From Candidatus Nitrospira nitrosa (GTDB lineage: Bacteria; Nitrospirota; Nitrospiria; Nitrospirales; Nitrospiraceae): a stretch of 64,000 nt of DNA. The notes below the pieces were generated by a model that searched no databases, had not been told where the DNA came from, and saw only the letters and a program-made list of their open reading frames with translations. The translations under genes and the position numbers were made by a program. The stretch is from the NCBI RefSeq assembly GCF_001458735.1, contig NZ_CZQA01000001.1:434001-498000 (forward strand), given 5' to 3'. Positions 30,801 through 39,574 of this stretch are shown here, piece by piece. How positions within the stretch are numbered: position 1 is the stretch's first letter; each line of letters starts with the position of its first letter.

Positions 30801-33800
30801 TCCGACCTGCTGGAAACCACGCGCGCTCAGCAACTGACTGTAGGTGAGCACCGTTCCATCGGCAAATTGAAAACTGTCGATCGGGTGCGGATCGGCTGGA
30901 ACCGATGCGTTGAAGTTGCTGATCTGCACCGTATCACCGACCGTCCCTACGCGAAGGAGCAACGTACTACCCACTTGCTCCAGCGCCACCGATCCTGCAT
31001 CGACCCCGAAAACCAGCCGATTGCCTTCTCCCGCTGTGTCCTCAATCGTATCGACGCCGTCGCCGACGTTGAACACATAGGTGTCCTGCCCAGATCCTCC
31101 GATGAGTAGATCTTGACCGGTCCCGCCAACGAGTGTGTCGTTTCCGGAATCACCATCGAGCTCGTCGTCGCCCGCGCCACCGTTGAGCTGGTCGTTTCCC
31201 CCATTGGTTGGATTCGTCTCGAGCGCCATCCGATCGCCGCGCAGCGCGTCGTTCCCCTCTCCCCCGACGAGCGTATCGTTCCCGAGACCACCCTGCAGCT
31301 CGTCATCGCCTTCCCCGCCGTCGAGCAGGTCATCGCCGATCAGCGTCACGCGCAGAGGATCATCCCCAAAGAGCGCATCATTGCCGGCCCCACCGAAGAG
31401 CTGATCGGCGCCTTCGTCCCCTTTCATCTGATCGATCCCGTCGCCGCCGCTCAAGAGATCCGTACCGGCACCGCCCTGCAGGACATCGTCTCCCTCTTCG
31501 CCGAAGAGCGAATCGTTTCCTGCAATCTGTGGATCGAGGTTCGTATCGCCCAGGATCACATCATTTCCAATTCCACCGAACAACTGATCATCCCCGCCAT
31601 CACCGAGCAATTGGTCGTTGCCGTCCCCGCCGTTGAGCACATCGTTGGCGCCGACACCAACAATGGGTCCGTCGCTGTCGCCATAGAGCAGATCATCGCC
31701 GGCGTCGCCGAACAGCGTATCCTCCCCGGCATGCCCGAACAGCGTGTCGATGTCCGCGCCGCCGTTGAGCACATCCTTTCCTTGCCCACCGGCCAGCGTA
31801 TCGTTCCCGGCGCCGCCATCCAACAGATCGTCGCCCCCCACCGGATCATTCACAAAATCCCCGAATAGCGTATCCGCTCCGTCCCCGCCGATCAGCCGAT
31901 CTCCCCCACCACCGCCATACAGCCGATCGCTGCCAGCCCCGCCGTCCAGCAGGTCGTTACCAGGTGTCACCCCATTCAGTGTCTCATCGTCGCCGTAGAG
32001 CCGATCGTCCTCAGTGCCACCAAGCAACACATCGTCGCCGCCGTCACCTCGGAGGTAGTCGATGCCGGCCCCGCCGTCGAGGATGTCTGCCGCGCCCGTC
32101 ACGCTGACAAAGGCCGTCTGTGCCACATTCACAAAAGCGCCCTGCCCATCGGCGACTTGCGCAATCCACCCGTCCGGTCGATTCTCTCCCCACAGCTGAT
32201 CATCCCCCGCCCCACCGTTGAGGACATCGACTCCAAGCGCCCCCATCAAGATATCGTTGCCCGCCCCGCCGTCGGCATAGTGCTCGCCCGACTCGATCGT
32301 ATACTGGGTGAAATTGACGACGCGCGTGCTCCCGGCCATGATGTCCGCATCGTCTCCGCCCTGAAATACATCGCCGTCGCCGACATAGGCGAAATCGTTC
32401 CCGGCGCCGCCGATGAGATAGTCCTGGCTGTTTCCCCCAACCAACGAGTCGTTGCCCGCCCCCCCGTCGAGCACATCGCCAAACTGATCGTTGAGGCTGA
32501 TGCTGCTATCCAAGATATTGTTCAGAGCATTGCCATAGACAGCCCCAGGGCCGCTGAGATTCTCCGGGAGCGAGCCATTGATATCGGTTGGCCCCAGGGT
32601 CACAGTGAGGTCAAACGGGCCGGTGGGCACGCCCGTATCTTGTGGAGCACTGGTGGCATCGATCAACTTGATCCCGAACTGGCCGCTCTGAAAGTTCTCG
32701 TTAATCGTCAGGGTGTTCCCATTCAGCGTCAGCTTGAGATGGCCACCTTCAAGCCGATACTCAAATTGCCCATCTGGACTCTTCCAGGTCGTATCGCCAG
32801 CCTTCTTAATCCCGCCAACCAGTAAGTGTCCATCCACCTTGATCATGCCGGTGGCATCCGAATCTTCGATCGTATCGTTGCCGTCGGTGAGACTGGTAAA
32901 GTAGTACGTATCGTTCCCCTCGCCACCTTCTAAGCGATCGTCCCCGGCCCCACCCGTCAAGGTGTCGCTATTCTCCCCGCCTCGCAGCACATCCGCACCA
33001 TCTCCACCCTCCAACACATCGAACCCCGCCTCGCCAAGCAAGAGATCCGCCTCAGAATCACCCAGTAACGTGTCGCTCCCGGTGCCACCGTAGAGCACAT
33101 CGGTCCCACTCCCGCCCTCAAGTTGATCCATCCCGCCTTCGCCGAAGAGGAGATCTCCCTTGCTCGTCCCTTTCAGGGTTTCAAACAGAGCCAACGCCGG
33201 AGCCGCATCCTTTCCCACCAGCACCTCACCATCGATCGTGCGGCCTTCGGCATAGTTACCGACAAGACGAGTTTTTGCATTACCGCTTTCATATGCAAAG
33301 GTATCTGTGGCAGAAGGGGCGGTATGTATATCACTCTCATAGGTCTGAATGGTGTCCCGATGTGCTGCGTACATGCGAAAGATTGACTTGGCTTCCGCAT
33401 CGTTCAGCGCTGCGTTCTCGTACAGGCTGAACTTGTCGGACTCCGCATAGCGACGATTGGCAATGCCTTCCGCCAAATTCGGATCGGTGATGCGCTCACG
33501 GTTGGATTGATATCGAATCTCATACCAAGCCTCGGCTCGATCGCCGGTTTGCAACGCATGGACCAAGTTGGGGCCGATGAGGCTGGGAGCATTAAACATC
33601 AGCGACAGCAACGCCACCATTTCTTGTGACCCGGCTAGGGCGCCGAACGTCGGCTGCCCGATTTTAGTGATCAGCGCTGCCGTGGCGTCATCGACGAGCA
33701 AATTGAACAACGGCTGAAACTGCGTTTCCGTAATCGTGCCGAAACTGAACGGGGTATTGGTCGGATCAGGACTTCCCGCATTCCAATGGGCGATGGTGGG

Positions 33801-34118
33801 GATATTTGATGCGACCGGGATACCATTCAATCTATCTACGGCAGCTTGAAGAATATCCATGTCATCGTCAGTACGCTGAGGATCGTTCGTCAACGTGACA
33901 CCCAACGCCTGCATTTTATCAGCCACGTCAGATCTCAACTCATACAGCCCAGATGACCTCTGAATTGCCAACGCGAAGCCGACTCCTAATGTGGGGATAT
34001 TCTTCCCGTCCAGATAGATCCGCGGCACAAACCCTTCTTGAGCCTTGAGGAAGGCAAAGACCGCCGCATTGAAATCACCCGCAATGGTATGAGGAAAGTT
34101 GAGCGTTGACATAGACAA
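27882..34118 (-). CDS. Giant secreted lysozyme-like RTX protein
   Basis: A 2078-residue protein, probably exported by a type I system without a cleaved signal peptide. Residues about 15-230 are lysozyme-like, with Glu28, Asp37 and Thr43 in the E-x8-D-x5-T spacing of T4 lysozyme, then AWYEIRYQSN and NRRYAESDKF. A first RTX block ends in the ENFQSGQFGI module (to about 480) shared with the two other RTX proteins of the operon. About 1500 further residues hold many GGxGxDxLx calcium-binding repeats, three FADGT-type haemolysin-related segments (about 1090, 1380, 1520) and five TLGAN-x-E-x-LTLTGT repeats (about 1605-1950). The end is a serralysin-type C-terminal domain (DVITDFVSGSDKIDL, LQGDTDGNGVADLEI). 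AAAGGAG lies seven bases before the ATG. It is the last gene of the operon. Confidence 0.88.
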   Translation of the reverse strand: MSMSTLNFPHTIAGDFNAAVFAFLKAQEGFVPRIYLDGKNIPTLGVGFALAIQRSSGLYELRSDVADKMQALGVTLTNDPQRTDDDMDILQAAVDRLNGIPVASNIPTIAHWNAGSPDPTNTPFSFGTITETQFQPLFNLLVDDATAALITKIGQPTFGALAGSQEMVALLSLMFNAPSLIGPNLVHALQTGDRAEAWYEIRYQSNRERITDPNLAEGIANRRYAESDKFSLYENAALNDAEAKSIFRMYAAHRDTIQTYESDIHTAPSATDTFAYESGNAKTRLVGNYAEGRTIDGEVLVGKDAAPALALFETLKGTSKGDLLFGEGGMDQLEGGSGTDVLYGGTGSDTLLGDSEADLLLGEAGFDVLEGGDGADVLRGGENSDTLTGGAGDDRLEGGEGNDTYYFTSLTDGNDTIEDSDATGMIKVDGHLLVGGIKKAGDTTWKSPDGQFEYRLEGGHLKLTLNGNTLTINENFQSGQFGIKLIDATSAPQDTGVPTGPFDLTVTLGPTDINGSLPENLSGPGAVYGNALNNILDSSISLNDQFGDVLDGGAGNDSLVGGNSQDYLIGGAGNDFAYVGDGDVFQGGDDADIMAGSTRVVNFTQYTIESGEHYADGGAGNDILMGALGVDVLNGGAGDDQLWGENRPDGWIAQVADGQGAFVNVAQTAFVSVTGAADILDGGAGIDYLRGDGGDDVLLGGTEDDRLYGDDETLNGVTPGNDLLDGGAGSDRLYGGGGGDRLIGGDGADTLFGDFVNDPVGGDDLLDGGAGNDTLAGGQGKDVLNGGADIDTLFGHAGEDTLFGDAGDDLLYGDSDGPIVGVGANDVLNGGDGNDQLLGDGGDDQLFGGIGNDVILGDTNLDPQIAGNDSLFGEEGDDVLQGGAGTDLLSGGDGIDQMKGDEGADQLFGGAGNDALFGDDPLRVTLIGDDLLDGGEGDDELQGGLGNDTLVGGEGNDALRGDRMALETNPTNGGNDQLNGGAGDDELDGDSGNDTLVGGTGQDLLIGGSGQDTYVFNVGDGVDTIEDTAGEGNRLVFGVDAGSVALEQVGSTLLLRVGTVGDTVQISNFNASVPADPHPIDSFQFADGTVLTYSQLLSARGFQQVGTSAGESLVGTEFTDRIAAGAGDDTVSGLGEADTLLGEAGLDQLQGGAGDDTLDGGDGNDQLRGDEGNDVLYGGAGDDQVRADLGTDRLVGGAGNDLYELYGSGHVIVESAGGGFDTVSVAIPGLFVLPDEVENIELREDTFFPSATVDLVGNTLNNQMTGSDLLDGKQGNDTLIGQGDNSYVFGHGYGQDVIQTGTQFYDTPNFIDYIQFLAGVTPTDVTFEGQGNHLVLKIVGTSDQITVENYLIEPGLRTPTVGEIHFADGTIWGETEIASRVQLIMGTNGNDVLSGFGNDNDMFGLDGNDTLTGFTGNDRLDGGAGNDSLIGSDGNDIYLFGRGGGQDRVNDFPDPGPDGGVDTVLLDNTVAPADVRLQATIENSLLLTINGTTDQLTIESYFVGPLYQVEQIKFADGTIWDAAAIASRTEGVTLVGTDDSDFLTGAATNDTLSGLGGDDTLSGGGGNDTLDGGSGADSMAGGTGNDLYLADNAGDVVTEQTNQGTDTVQSSVTYTLGANVEHLTLTGTTAINGTGNSLANILTGNSAANILTGGSGNDTYVVGTGDTVTEASSAGTDTVQSVVTWTLGANLENLTLTGTTAINGTGNTLNNSLTGNVGNNVLDGGTGNDTMVGGAGDDTYVVNATGDVTTENANEGTDTVLSAVTRTLGANFEQLTLTGTTAINGTGNTLNNMLIGNGAVNTLTGAAGNDTLDGGAGNDTMVGGAGDDTYVVNATGDVTTENANEGTDTVLSAVTRTLGANFEQLTLTGTTAINGTGNTLNNVLTGNSAVNVLTGGTGNDTYVVGTGDTVTEAASAGTDTVQSAVTWTLGANLETLTLTGTTAINGTGNTLDNVLAGNSAANILTGGAGKDTLTGGAGNDIVDFNLITESPAGANKDVITDFVSGSDKIDLAGIDAVLGGSDNAFTFINTGAFTSVAGQLRFHAATATLQGDTDGNGVADLEIQLTGVGSVAAGDFLL
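28270..29310 (-). repeat. Five large tandem repeats in the giant RTX gene
   Basis: Five units of about 210-270 bases each encode a TLGAN-x-E-x-LTLTGTTAINGTGN segment plus calcium-binding nonapeptides. The third and fourth units are nearly identical in DNA over more than 150 bases (around 28500-28690 and 28770-28940), which points to recent duplication or gene conversion. Confidence 0.8.
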
Positions 34119-34124
34119 ACTCCT

Positions 34125-34862
34125 TTACTGCCAGTAGCGGCAGATAATTTTAAACCTGTCCTGGCGTGCGGTTAACTCATTGAGGTACAGCTTGTATCCG
34201 CCTGCTGCCATCAAATCGTAGAGGTACAGACGTCCACGGTACCTGATCACCCCGTTGTATATTGGAAACTCTGGTGTCCCGCCATCCCCCACCGTGACTC
34301 CACCAAGCACCGCGCAGTCTTCAAAATCAACAGCCACATATTCTCCCCTGGTGTTATCGCCCTCATGAACTGGCGGCAATTCTTCGCCTGGCGGAGGCTC
34401 TCGCACAAATTTGTCACTGTAAAACACATGCTCTTTGCCATTGGCCTTATTGTTATCGATGTCCACCTTGTACAAGCGGAAATGGGCGGTGCCCACCAAC
34501 GTGGGGGCTAGCTGATGACGAAACTCTTTGGTGTTCAGGCGATAGCCTGGCTCATCCGTTTCGTCCCCAATCCATTTCACCGTGGGACACTTGGCAAAAA
34601 AAGGCGCCAATTTTGGATCGTCAACGCGGTCAGCTTGGATGATTGGCTGAACGTACTCAATCTTGTGCTGCTTCTTGAAATCCTCAAAAAACTGCCGACA
34701 GAACTTTTCATCAATCGAAAAGTTCATCTTCATACTTATGCTCGCCAGTAGCTTGACGATCTGTTCTTTCACCGAAGGCGGTGCCCCCACTTCCCCGGCC
34801 CATACCGGCACCACAAGCATGACGATCAGCCCAAGCACCACCTGACAGATTGCTCTGTTCAT
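34125..34862 (-). CDS. Exported protein 2, candidate immunity protein of the lysozyme-RTX cassette
   Basis: I recognise no named family. The 245-residue protein has a signal peptide (VVLGLIVMLVVPVWAG, cleavage near AGEVGA) and should be periplasmic. It shares a loose layout with exported protein 1 (36291-37031): an early Cys-containing helix (KFCRQFFEDF), a central VDIDNN segment and a late RYRGRLYLYDLM...IICRY end. The start overlaps the stop of the lysozyme-RTX gene upstream (ATGA), and the giant gene starts six bases after it. I infer protection against the giant's lysozyme domain by position and by the matching pair upstream. Protection against the preceding effector is the alternative. 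Confidence 0.75.
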   Translation of the reverse strand: MNRAICQVVLGLIVMLVVPVWAGEVGAPPSVKEQIVKLLASISMKMNFSIDEKFCRQFFEDFKKQHKIEYVQPIIQADRVDDPKLAPFFAKCPTVKWIGDETDEPGYRLNTKEFRHQLAPTLVGTAHFRLYKVDIDNNKANGKEHVFYSDKFVREPPPGEELPPVHEGDNTRGEYVAVDFEDCAVLGGVTVGDGGTPEFPIYNGVIRYRGRLYLYDLMAAGGYKLYLNELTARQDRFKIICRYWQ

Positions 34863-34876
34863 GCCGCCATCCTTTC
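34859..34876 (-). promoter_or_regulatory. Ribosome binding site embedded in an effector tail, site 1
   Basis: GAAAGGATGGCGGCATGA encodes the last residues of the lysozyme-RTX protein (ERMAA, stop) and also supplies AGGA and the ATG for exported protein 2. The same element recurs at 37028-37045 and, slightly changed, at 39571-39588. Confidence 0.75.
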
Positions 34877-36262
34877 CATCGCCGAATCAGTCAGATCAAT
34901 CCCAAACTGCCCGCTCTGGAAATTCTCCACAGTCCAAATCTGCGTACCACCCTGCGTCACAATGAGATTGGTGCCCGACATCTCGTACCTAATTGTCCCA
35001 TCGGCATTTTCCCAATAGGGTTGATTGGCCTCCTTCACCCCGCCGACCAGCATTTGACCGTTCACGAAGATCGCGTCGTCGGCACCTGAGTCTTCGATCC
35101 GGTCGTTCCCGTCGCCGATGCTCCAGACATACGTGTCAAATCCCGCCCCGCCTTCGAGACGGTCATCACCTGCGCCACCCTGCAGTGAGTCATAGTTGGC
35201 CCCGCCTCGGAGCAAATCAGCATCCGCGCCTCCGGAAAGCGTATCGATGCCGTCACCCCCATAGAGCACATCCGTCCCCGCCGCACCACGCAGCACATCA
35301 TTGCCTTTTTCCCCGAACAACAGGTCCCCATTCGCCGTGCCATCGAGCGTGTCGCCAGGAAAGACGTCATCCTTCCCTACCCACACCTCACCATCGATCG
35401 TGCGGCCTTCGGCGAAATCGGTGATCAGCCGGTCCCGTGAAAACGAGAGGTTAAAATCGATCCCGTGGCTGATGGGCGGTGACCCCGCCAGCGGTGAAAA
35501 CAGTGCCTCGTAAGCACGAATCTCTTCGTGATGCATCGTATACATCCGCATCACCTCCCGCGCTTCGTCTTGATTCGGCGCGGCATTGTTCTGGTCAGGC
35601 CCATCATAGAGGCCAAACTTATCGGATTCCGCGTAGCGGCGGTTGGCATGGGTACCATCACCATTCGACTGATACCGAATTTCGTACCAGGCTTCAGGAC
35701 GGTTGTCTGAATCTAATGCTGCGCGTAGCTTAGGTCCGATAATCCCAGAGCCTCCGTTATAGACCAGCGAGACCAATGCCGCCCGCTCCTGCGATTCAGT
35801 CAGATGGTACCCAAGGGCAGCATCAAGCTGGACCTCCGCTTTTTGCTCCAAATAGAGCCCCATGAGATTTGAGGCGGTGATTTCGTTGCCGAGAGTGAAT
35901 GAAAGACTCGCTTTCAACTGACTTGGTGTCAGCGTGTTTCGATTGTTGAGCGCATTGATATCTGATTGGGTGAGGGTGACACCCACTTGAGCGAGAAACG
36001 CCTGGATGTCACTCACTGAATTCTTGTAGAGATCAAATCCGTATCCCACCGCCACTGAAAACTTCCCGCCACCAAGATCATCAAGATAAGGCTGAAGCTT
36101 TAGCCGTATAGAGTCAGGGCTATTAAACGCGAACGTCTGTCCTTGCTGACCATTCGTGACTTGTTCGTACAAAGGCCTATTTTCTTCCCGCTTCACAAGA
36201 TCGTTTCGATCGGCAAAATACGACCCCAGCGACCAGTTGGTATGCAAGCTAGAAAGTGCCAT
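34859..36262 (-). CDS. Secreted lysozyme-like RTX protein
   Basis: A 467-residue effector-like protein. Residues about 45-240 are lysozyme-like and parallel the giant's N-terminus: VAVGYGFDLYK, a GVTLTQSDINALN helix, RPEAWYEIRYQSN and NRRYAESDKFGLYD. A run of RTX calcium-binding repeats (about 300-380) follows, then the shared end module (NDRIEDSGADD ... ENFQSGQFGIDL) and ERMAA. The catalytic Glu expected nine residues before the Asp of PYLDD is absent (Ile there), so activity may be lost or use another residue. There is no signal peptide, as expected for type I export. It lies 28 bases after exported protein 1. Confidence 0.8.
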   Translation of the reverse strand: MALSSLHTNWSLGSYFADRNDLVKREENRPLYEQVTNGQQGQTFAFNSPDSIRLKLQPYLDDLGGGKFSVAVGYGFDLYKNSVSDIQAFLAQVGVTLTQSDINALNNRNTLTPSQLKASLSFTLGNEITASNLMGLYLEQKAEVQLDAALGYHLTESQERAALVSLVYNGGSGIIGPKLRAALDSDNRPEAWYEIRYQSNGDGTHANRRYAESDKFGLYDGPDQNNAAPNQDEAREVMRMYTMHHEEIRAYEALFSPLAGSPPISHGIDFNLSFSRDRLITDFAEGRTIDGEVWVGKDDVFPGDTLDGTANGDLLFGEKGNDVLRGAAGTDVLYGGDGIDTLSGGADADLLRGGANYDSLQGGAGDDRLEGGAGFDTYVWSIGDGNDRIEDSGADDAIFVNGQMLVGGVKEANQPYWENADGTIRYEMSGTNLIVTQGGTQIWTVENFQSGQFGIDLTDSAMERMAA

Positions 36263-36290
36263 GTCTTGTTTCCCTTCTTACGGTGGAGAG

Positions 36291-37031
36291 CTACAGTTTC
36301 CGTCGATCCACGTAACAGATATCTTCAAGCTGAGGAGAGAGCTTCTCTGACCGTTTATAGCGCGCGATGACGTGCATCCCGCTCAGACCGTGCAAATTTA
36401 AGTACGTTTGCCCGCCAAACTTAAACGGATGCATCCATACCTTGCCACCTATCCCATGTAGTTCCTTACGTCCAAACTTATTCTTGAATGGCGGAAGTTT
36501 CTTGAGCTCGTACCATTGGCCTGTATAGCTGATCTGCCCAAGCAGCCGCTCTTGGTTGGCTTTTGCCTGAGGGCTATCTGCGAGCGGCGACTTATTCATG
36601 AGTGATTCATAGATCCCTGTTGGCGGCTCTTGATTCCGAAAGATATACAAATGGTCGCTGCGAATCCCCCCAAGACAGGCACTCCATTTAACAACCAACT
36701 CGGCTTGCCCATCATTGTCGATATCAAACTGCGCCCAGAGATAGAGGCTACAATGGTCATCATTAAACTCCGGACCATCCCGAAACTTTTCGTCAAGGCT
36801 GCGTATCGACTCCCACTTCACAAACCATTCATGGACTGGAGGATCTTGAATCCAATGGTCGTTATATTCATCCGACAACACCTGTGTAATAGCTGGACAT
36901 AATTTCTTGTCTTGGCTCCACTTCAAGATAAATTTGAACTGCTCCGGAGCAACCGCCTCTGTTGCAACACTCGTCCCCAGCACCAACAGCAGGCCCAACA
37001 GAAACCCTGCCGTTTTCCGTTTCCTCATCAT
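36291..37031 (-). CDS. Exported protein 1, candidate immunity protein of the lysozyme cassette
   Basis: An unrecognised 246-residue protein with a clear signal peptide (KRKTAGFLLGLLLVLGTSVATEA). The mature part has KKLCPAITQVL, a central FDIDNDGQAELVVKWSACLGG strand pair like those of calcium-binding VCBS-type segments, and an end GGQTYLNLHGLSG...ICYVDRR. It resembles exported protein 2 in layout. It overlaps the lipase-RTX stop by ATGA; two ATG codons (37031, 37028) compete. The next gene, 28 bases on, is the lysozyme-like effector, for which it is the likely partner. The cellular role is inferred from context only. Confidence 0.75.
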   Translation of the reverse strand: MMRKRKTAGFLLGLLLVLGTSVATEAVAPEQFKFILKWSQDKKLCPAITQVLSDEYNDHWIQDPPVHEWFVKWESIRSLDEKFRDGPEFNDDHCSLYLWAQFDIDNDGQAELVVKWSACLGGIRSDHLYIFRNQEPPTGIYESLMNKSPLADSPQAKANQERLLGQISYTGQWYELKKLPPFKNKFGRKELHGIGGKVWMHPFKFGGQTYLNLHGLSGMHVIARYKRSEKLSPQLEDICYVDRRKL

Positions 37032-37045
37032 GCCGCCATCCTTTC
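37028..37045 (-). promoter_or_regulatory. Ribosome binding site embedded in an effector tail, site 2
   Basis: GAAAGGATGGCGGCATGA at the end of the lipase-RTX gene is identical to site 1. It encodes the ERMAA tail and serves as the Shine-Dalgarno sequence and start of exported protein 1. Confidence 0.75.
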
Positions 37046-38764
37046 TTCCTTCTCCACACGCCGCTGAATTCTGAACTGACCGTTCTGAAAATTCTCGTTG
37101 ACGGTCATGATGGTCTGGTTACCCAGCTTCACCACCAAATCCGTGCCCGACATGACGTACTTGATCGTCCCATCAGGGCTGGTCCAATCCTGATCCTCGT
37201 CCTTCTTCACGCCACCGATCAGCAGCTGGCCATTGACAAAGATCACGCCGTCGGCGTCCGAGTCCTCAATCCGATCATTCCCGTTGCCGGTGGTGTAATA
37301 GTACCGGTCGAACCCGGCCCCACCGATCAACGTATCGGTGCCACCTCCGCCCGTCAGGCTATCGAACCCCGTATTCCCCACCAACAGATCGTCGCCCGTA
37401 CCCCCGGTCAACGAATCAGCCCCGCGACCGCCCAGCATGAACGCCCCACGATTCTGCGCATCCGTCGCATCCATACCACTGGTTCCCGCCTGCACATACC
37501 AATCGCGCAATCCCGGTAGCGCGTTTTCAATCCGCTGACGATCGGCGAGAGAAAAGTTGTTCGCCAGATACAAGTGAAAATCGTTGTAGCCCTTCACCGT
37601 ATTGTCGTACGTCGTGGCAACATCCGCCCGATCGAAGCGCACGCCGCCTGACACGTTGGTAAAGATCTCCTGATTGTACCCGGCGCTGGCCTGAGTCTCG
37701 GTGTAATACTTCTGCATCGCAAATGCGATCATCGCTTTACTGACCAGTTTGGCCGACGCGAAGGCATCATCGGCCATCGTCAACCCGCCATCTTGCGCCA
37801 GCTTCCAGAGGTCGCTGGTGAAACGGGTCACCATCGCATCAGCAGCAAATGAGCCTTGCACACCTACTTGATGGCGAACGAGATGGTCGAGGAAATTCCT
37901 CTGATTTGTGTCGGTCTCATTCGCAAACAAGTTCTGATCAAATACCATTTTCAGCAAGTCGGTGAGTTCGCCCGTCACCTGGTTCAACGTCTTGCCTGTC
38001 ACAGCTGTCTCTTTACTTTGCAGAAACGCGGTGAGCACGGACTGCGCATGCAGGTCGTCGCCCGAAACGCCAGGCGCACTGTTATTGATGTCGAAGAGGG
38101 TGGTGCCGATGCGGTCGGGGATGTTCCAGGGTACACCAGACAGAAATTCACCCTGCACGTTGATATTGGCCACCAAATTGGAATTGGGAATGCCGCCATT
38201 AGTGGCACGCAGTTGCAAGAAGTTGGTCAGGCCGACGAGGTCAGCTTCGGTGCGGCCGCTGGCCAGCAGATCGGCTTTGAGAGTGGCTGCGACATCGGGA
38301 GTGAGCACATTTAGTTGTGCTGACCTGGCAAACGGGGCTTGGTCAAAGGTCATCGCCTGTTGACCAAAGAACACGCCCATCAAGGCGGCGAGCCCGCCGC
38401 CTAAACTATGTCCAGTGAACGTAATGCTCGTCGCAGTGGGATTTTCAGCCTTGACCTGCAGATAGTATTGGGCCGCTTGCAGGAGTTGCGCTGACCCGAG
38501 GCCGGTGGCGAGGTTAAAGTCCGCAACCATATCCCCCGTGAGGTCTTTGGCATAGGTACCAGCATAGGAGATAACGATGTCGGTACCTTTTTTGAAGGCA
38601 ACAGCTTCAAAGCCAGCGGCCCCAGTGATCTGAGGAAATGCTGGGTTGTTTGGAACATGTGCAACCGCAGCCCATTCCTGTGGAACTGACAGTCGATTGA
38701 TTGGATTACGAGTGTCAATATACGAAGCGCCCGCCATTAACGCGTAATCGAGTGTTGAAGGCAT
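37028..38764 (-). CDS. Secreted class-3-type lipase with RTX repeats
   Basis: A 578-residue alpha/beta-hydrolase. The nucleophile Ser120 lies in TFTGHSLGGGLAALMG, preceded by the class-3-lipase strand DIVISYAGTYAKDLTGD. The Asp and His partners should lie in the long region before residue 430 but cannot be fixed by eye. RTX repeats (about 448-490, GGRGADSLTGGTGDDLL) are followed by the shared module NDRIEDSDADG ... ENFQNGQFRIQ and the ERMAA tail. There is no signal peptide. TAGGAGA precedes the ATG. As a secreted (phospho)lipase it could act on target-cell membranes. It follows lipoprotein B by 45 bases. Confidence 0.83.
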   Translation of the reverse strand: MPSTLDYALMAGASYIDTRNPINRLSVPQEWAAVAHVPNNPAFPQITGAAGFEAVAFKKGTDIVISYAGTYAKDLTGDMVADFNLATGLGSAQLLQAAQYYLQVKAENPTATSITFTGHSLGGGLAALMGVFFGQQAMTFDQAPFARSAQLNVLTPDVAATLKADLLASGRTEADLVGLTNFLQLRATNGGIPNSNLVANINVQGEFLSGVPWNIPDRIGTTLFDINNSAPGVSGDDLHAQSVLTAFLQSKETAVTGKTLNQVTGELTDLLKMVFDQNLFANETDTNQRNFLDHLVRHQVGVQGSFAADAMVTRFTSDLWKLAQDGGLTMADDAFASAKLVSKAMIAFAMQKYYTETQASAGYNQEIFTNVSGGVRFDRADVATTYDNTVKGYNDFHLYLANNFSLADRQRIENALPGLRDWYVQAGTSGMDATDAQNRGAFMLGGRGADSLTGGTGDDLLVGNTGFDSLTGGGGTDTLIGGAGFDRYYYTTGNGNDRIEDSDADGVIFVNGQLLIGGVKKDEDQDWTSPDGTIKYVMSGTDLVVKLGNQTIMTVNENFQNGQFRIQRRVEKEERMAA

Positions 38765-38809
38765 GATTTATTCTCCTAAACTTTCGAGATTATTATTCGC
38801 TGATAGGCG

Positions 38810-39574
38810 TTACTTGCCCTTACCATAGGTGCGTTGAAACCATTCCTGTGCTAGAGGCCACCAGTTATAATAAAGAAGTTTCCCGTCTACTTCTGGCGCG
38901 ATGAGCTTTCCAGTCGCTCCTGAGGGGATTGGGCAACTAGTCATGCCGATCCCGTTGTCCAATATAGGCATCCGCAGGATGGTCTTGAATTCAGGTTGTT
39001 CCAGCTCACCATTCAGTTTCTTGACAAGCTCTGCGGTGACGACGGATTGCGCCGTGAGGATTTTCTCCTTACCTTTGGAATTGACAACCAAATTGATGTC
39101 TTTGAACTCCGAAGGGAGTTCTTCCAACGGGATGCGCTGCCATGCCGTGCTGTCATATCGGAAAAGCACGTACGGCGGGTTTGGCCGCCCCCATTTGATA
39201 TAAGACGGGCATAGGTTGGGCACGGTCACGATGTACGGGATGCCGTGGAAAATATGCAGCGATATTAGCTGGAAGTTTGCACGCCCGATGGCTTCGCCAT
39301 ATTCGCTCTTAAATTCAAGGGTTGTGCTCGTATTGGGCAGGGTAAACGTCACCGTTTGTTCTTTGATCGGCGATGATTGTCCGGGTTCATGCCGTCCCCC
39401 ATAACTTTGCGACCGCTCCACAACTATCTTGCTCCCGTTGTGCAACAGTACTTCTTCTTTCCAACTGGGATCGCCGAACGGTAGAGCCCCTACTCCTGCA
39501 CATCCACCCATATCGAGACTGACGACCAGGCTGAGTAGCAGCAACAGTCGTCGCCATTCGTATGCGTTTCTCAT
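38810..39574 (-). CDS. Lipoprotein B, candidate lipase immunity protein
   Basis: A 254-residue lipoprotein: signal sequence LLLLSLVVSLDMGGC with the lipobox Cys near residue 25, then a mature domain clearly paralogous to lipoprotein A. Shared motifs are WKEEVLLHNG, GGRHEPGQ, KWGRPNPPYVLFRY, RIPLEELPSE and QPEFKTI (here EQPEFKTILR). The family has no name I can give with certainty. Membrane-anchored periplasmic partners of lipases are a known theme in type VI systems (Tle/Tli), so protection against the lipase encoded next (37028-38764) is a reasonable inference. Its start overlaps the stop of the short lipase gene by ATGA. Confidence 0.78.
   Translation of the reverse strand: MRNAYEWRRLLLLLSLVVSLDMGGCAGVGALPFGDPSWKEEVLLHNGSKIVVERSQSYGGRHEPGQSSPIKEQTVTFTLPNTSTTLEFKSEYGEAIGRANFQLISLHIFHGIPYIVTVPNLCPSYIKWGRPNPPYVLFRYDSTAWQRIPLEELPSEFKDINLVVNSKGKEKILTAQSVVTAELVKKLNGELEQPEFKTILRMPILDNGIGMTSCPIPSGATGKLIAPEVDGKLLYYNWWPLAQEWFQRTYGKGK

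Noticed and set aside
28030-32904. Many long plus-strand open frames opposite the giant RTX gene
   Set aside because: They mirror the repetitive, G/C-rich codons of the RTX repeats and have no domain of their own. The minus-strand frame explains the whole region.
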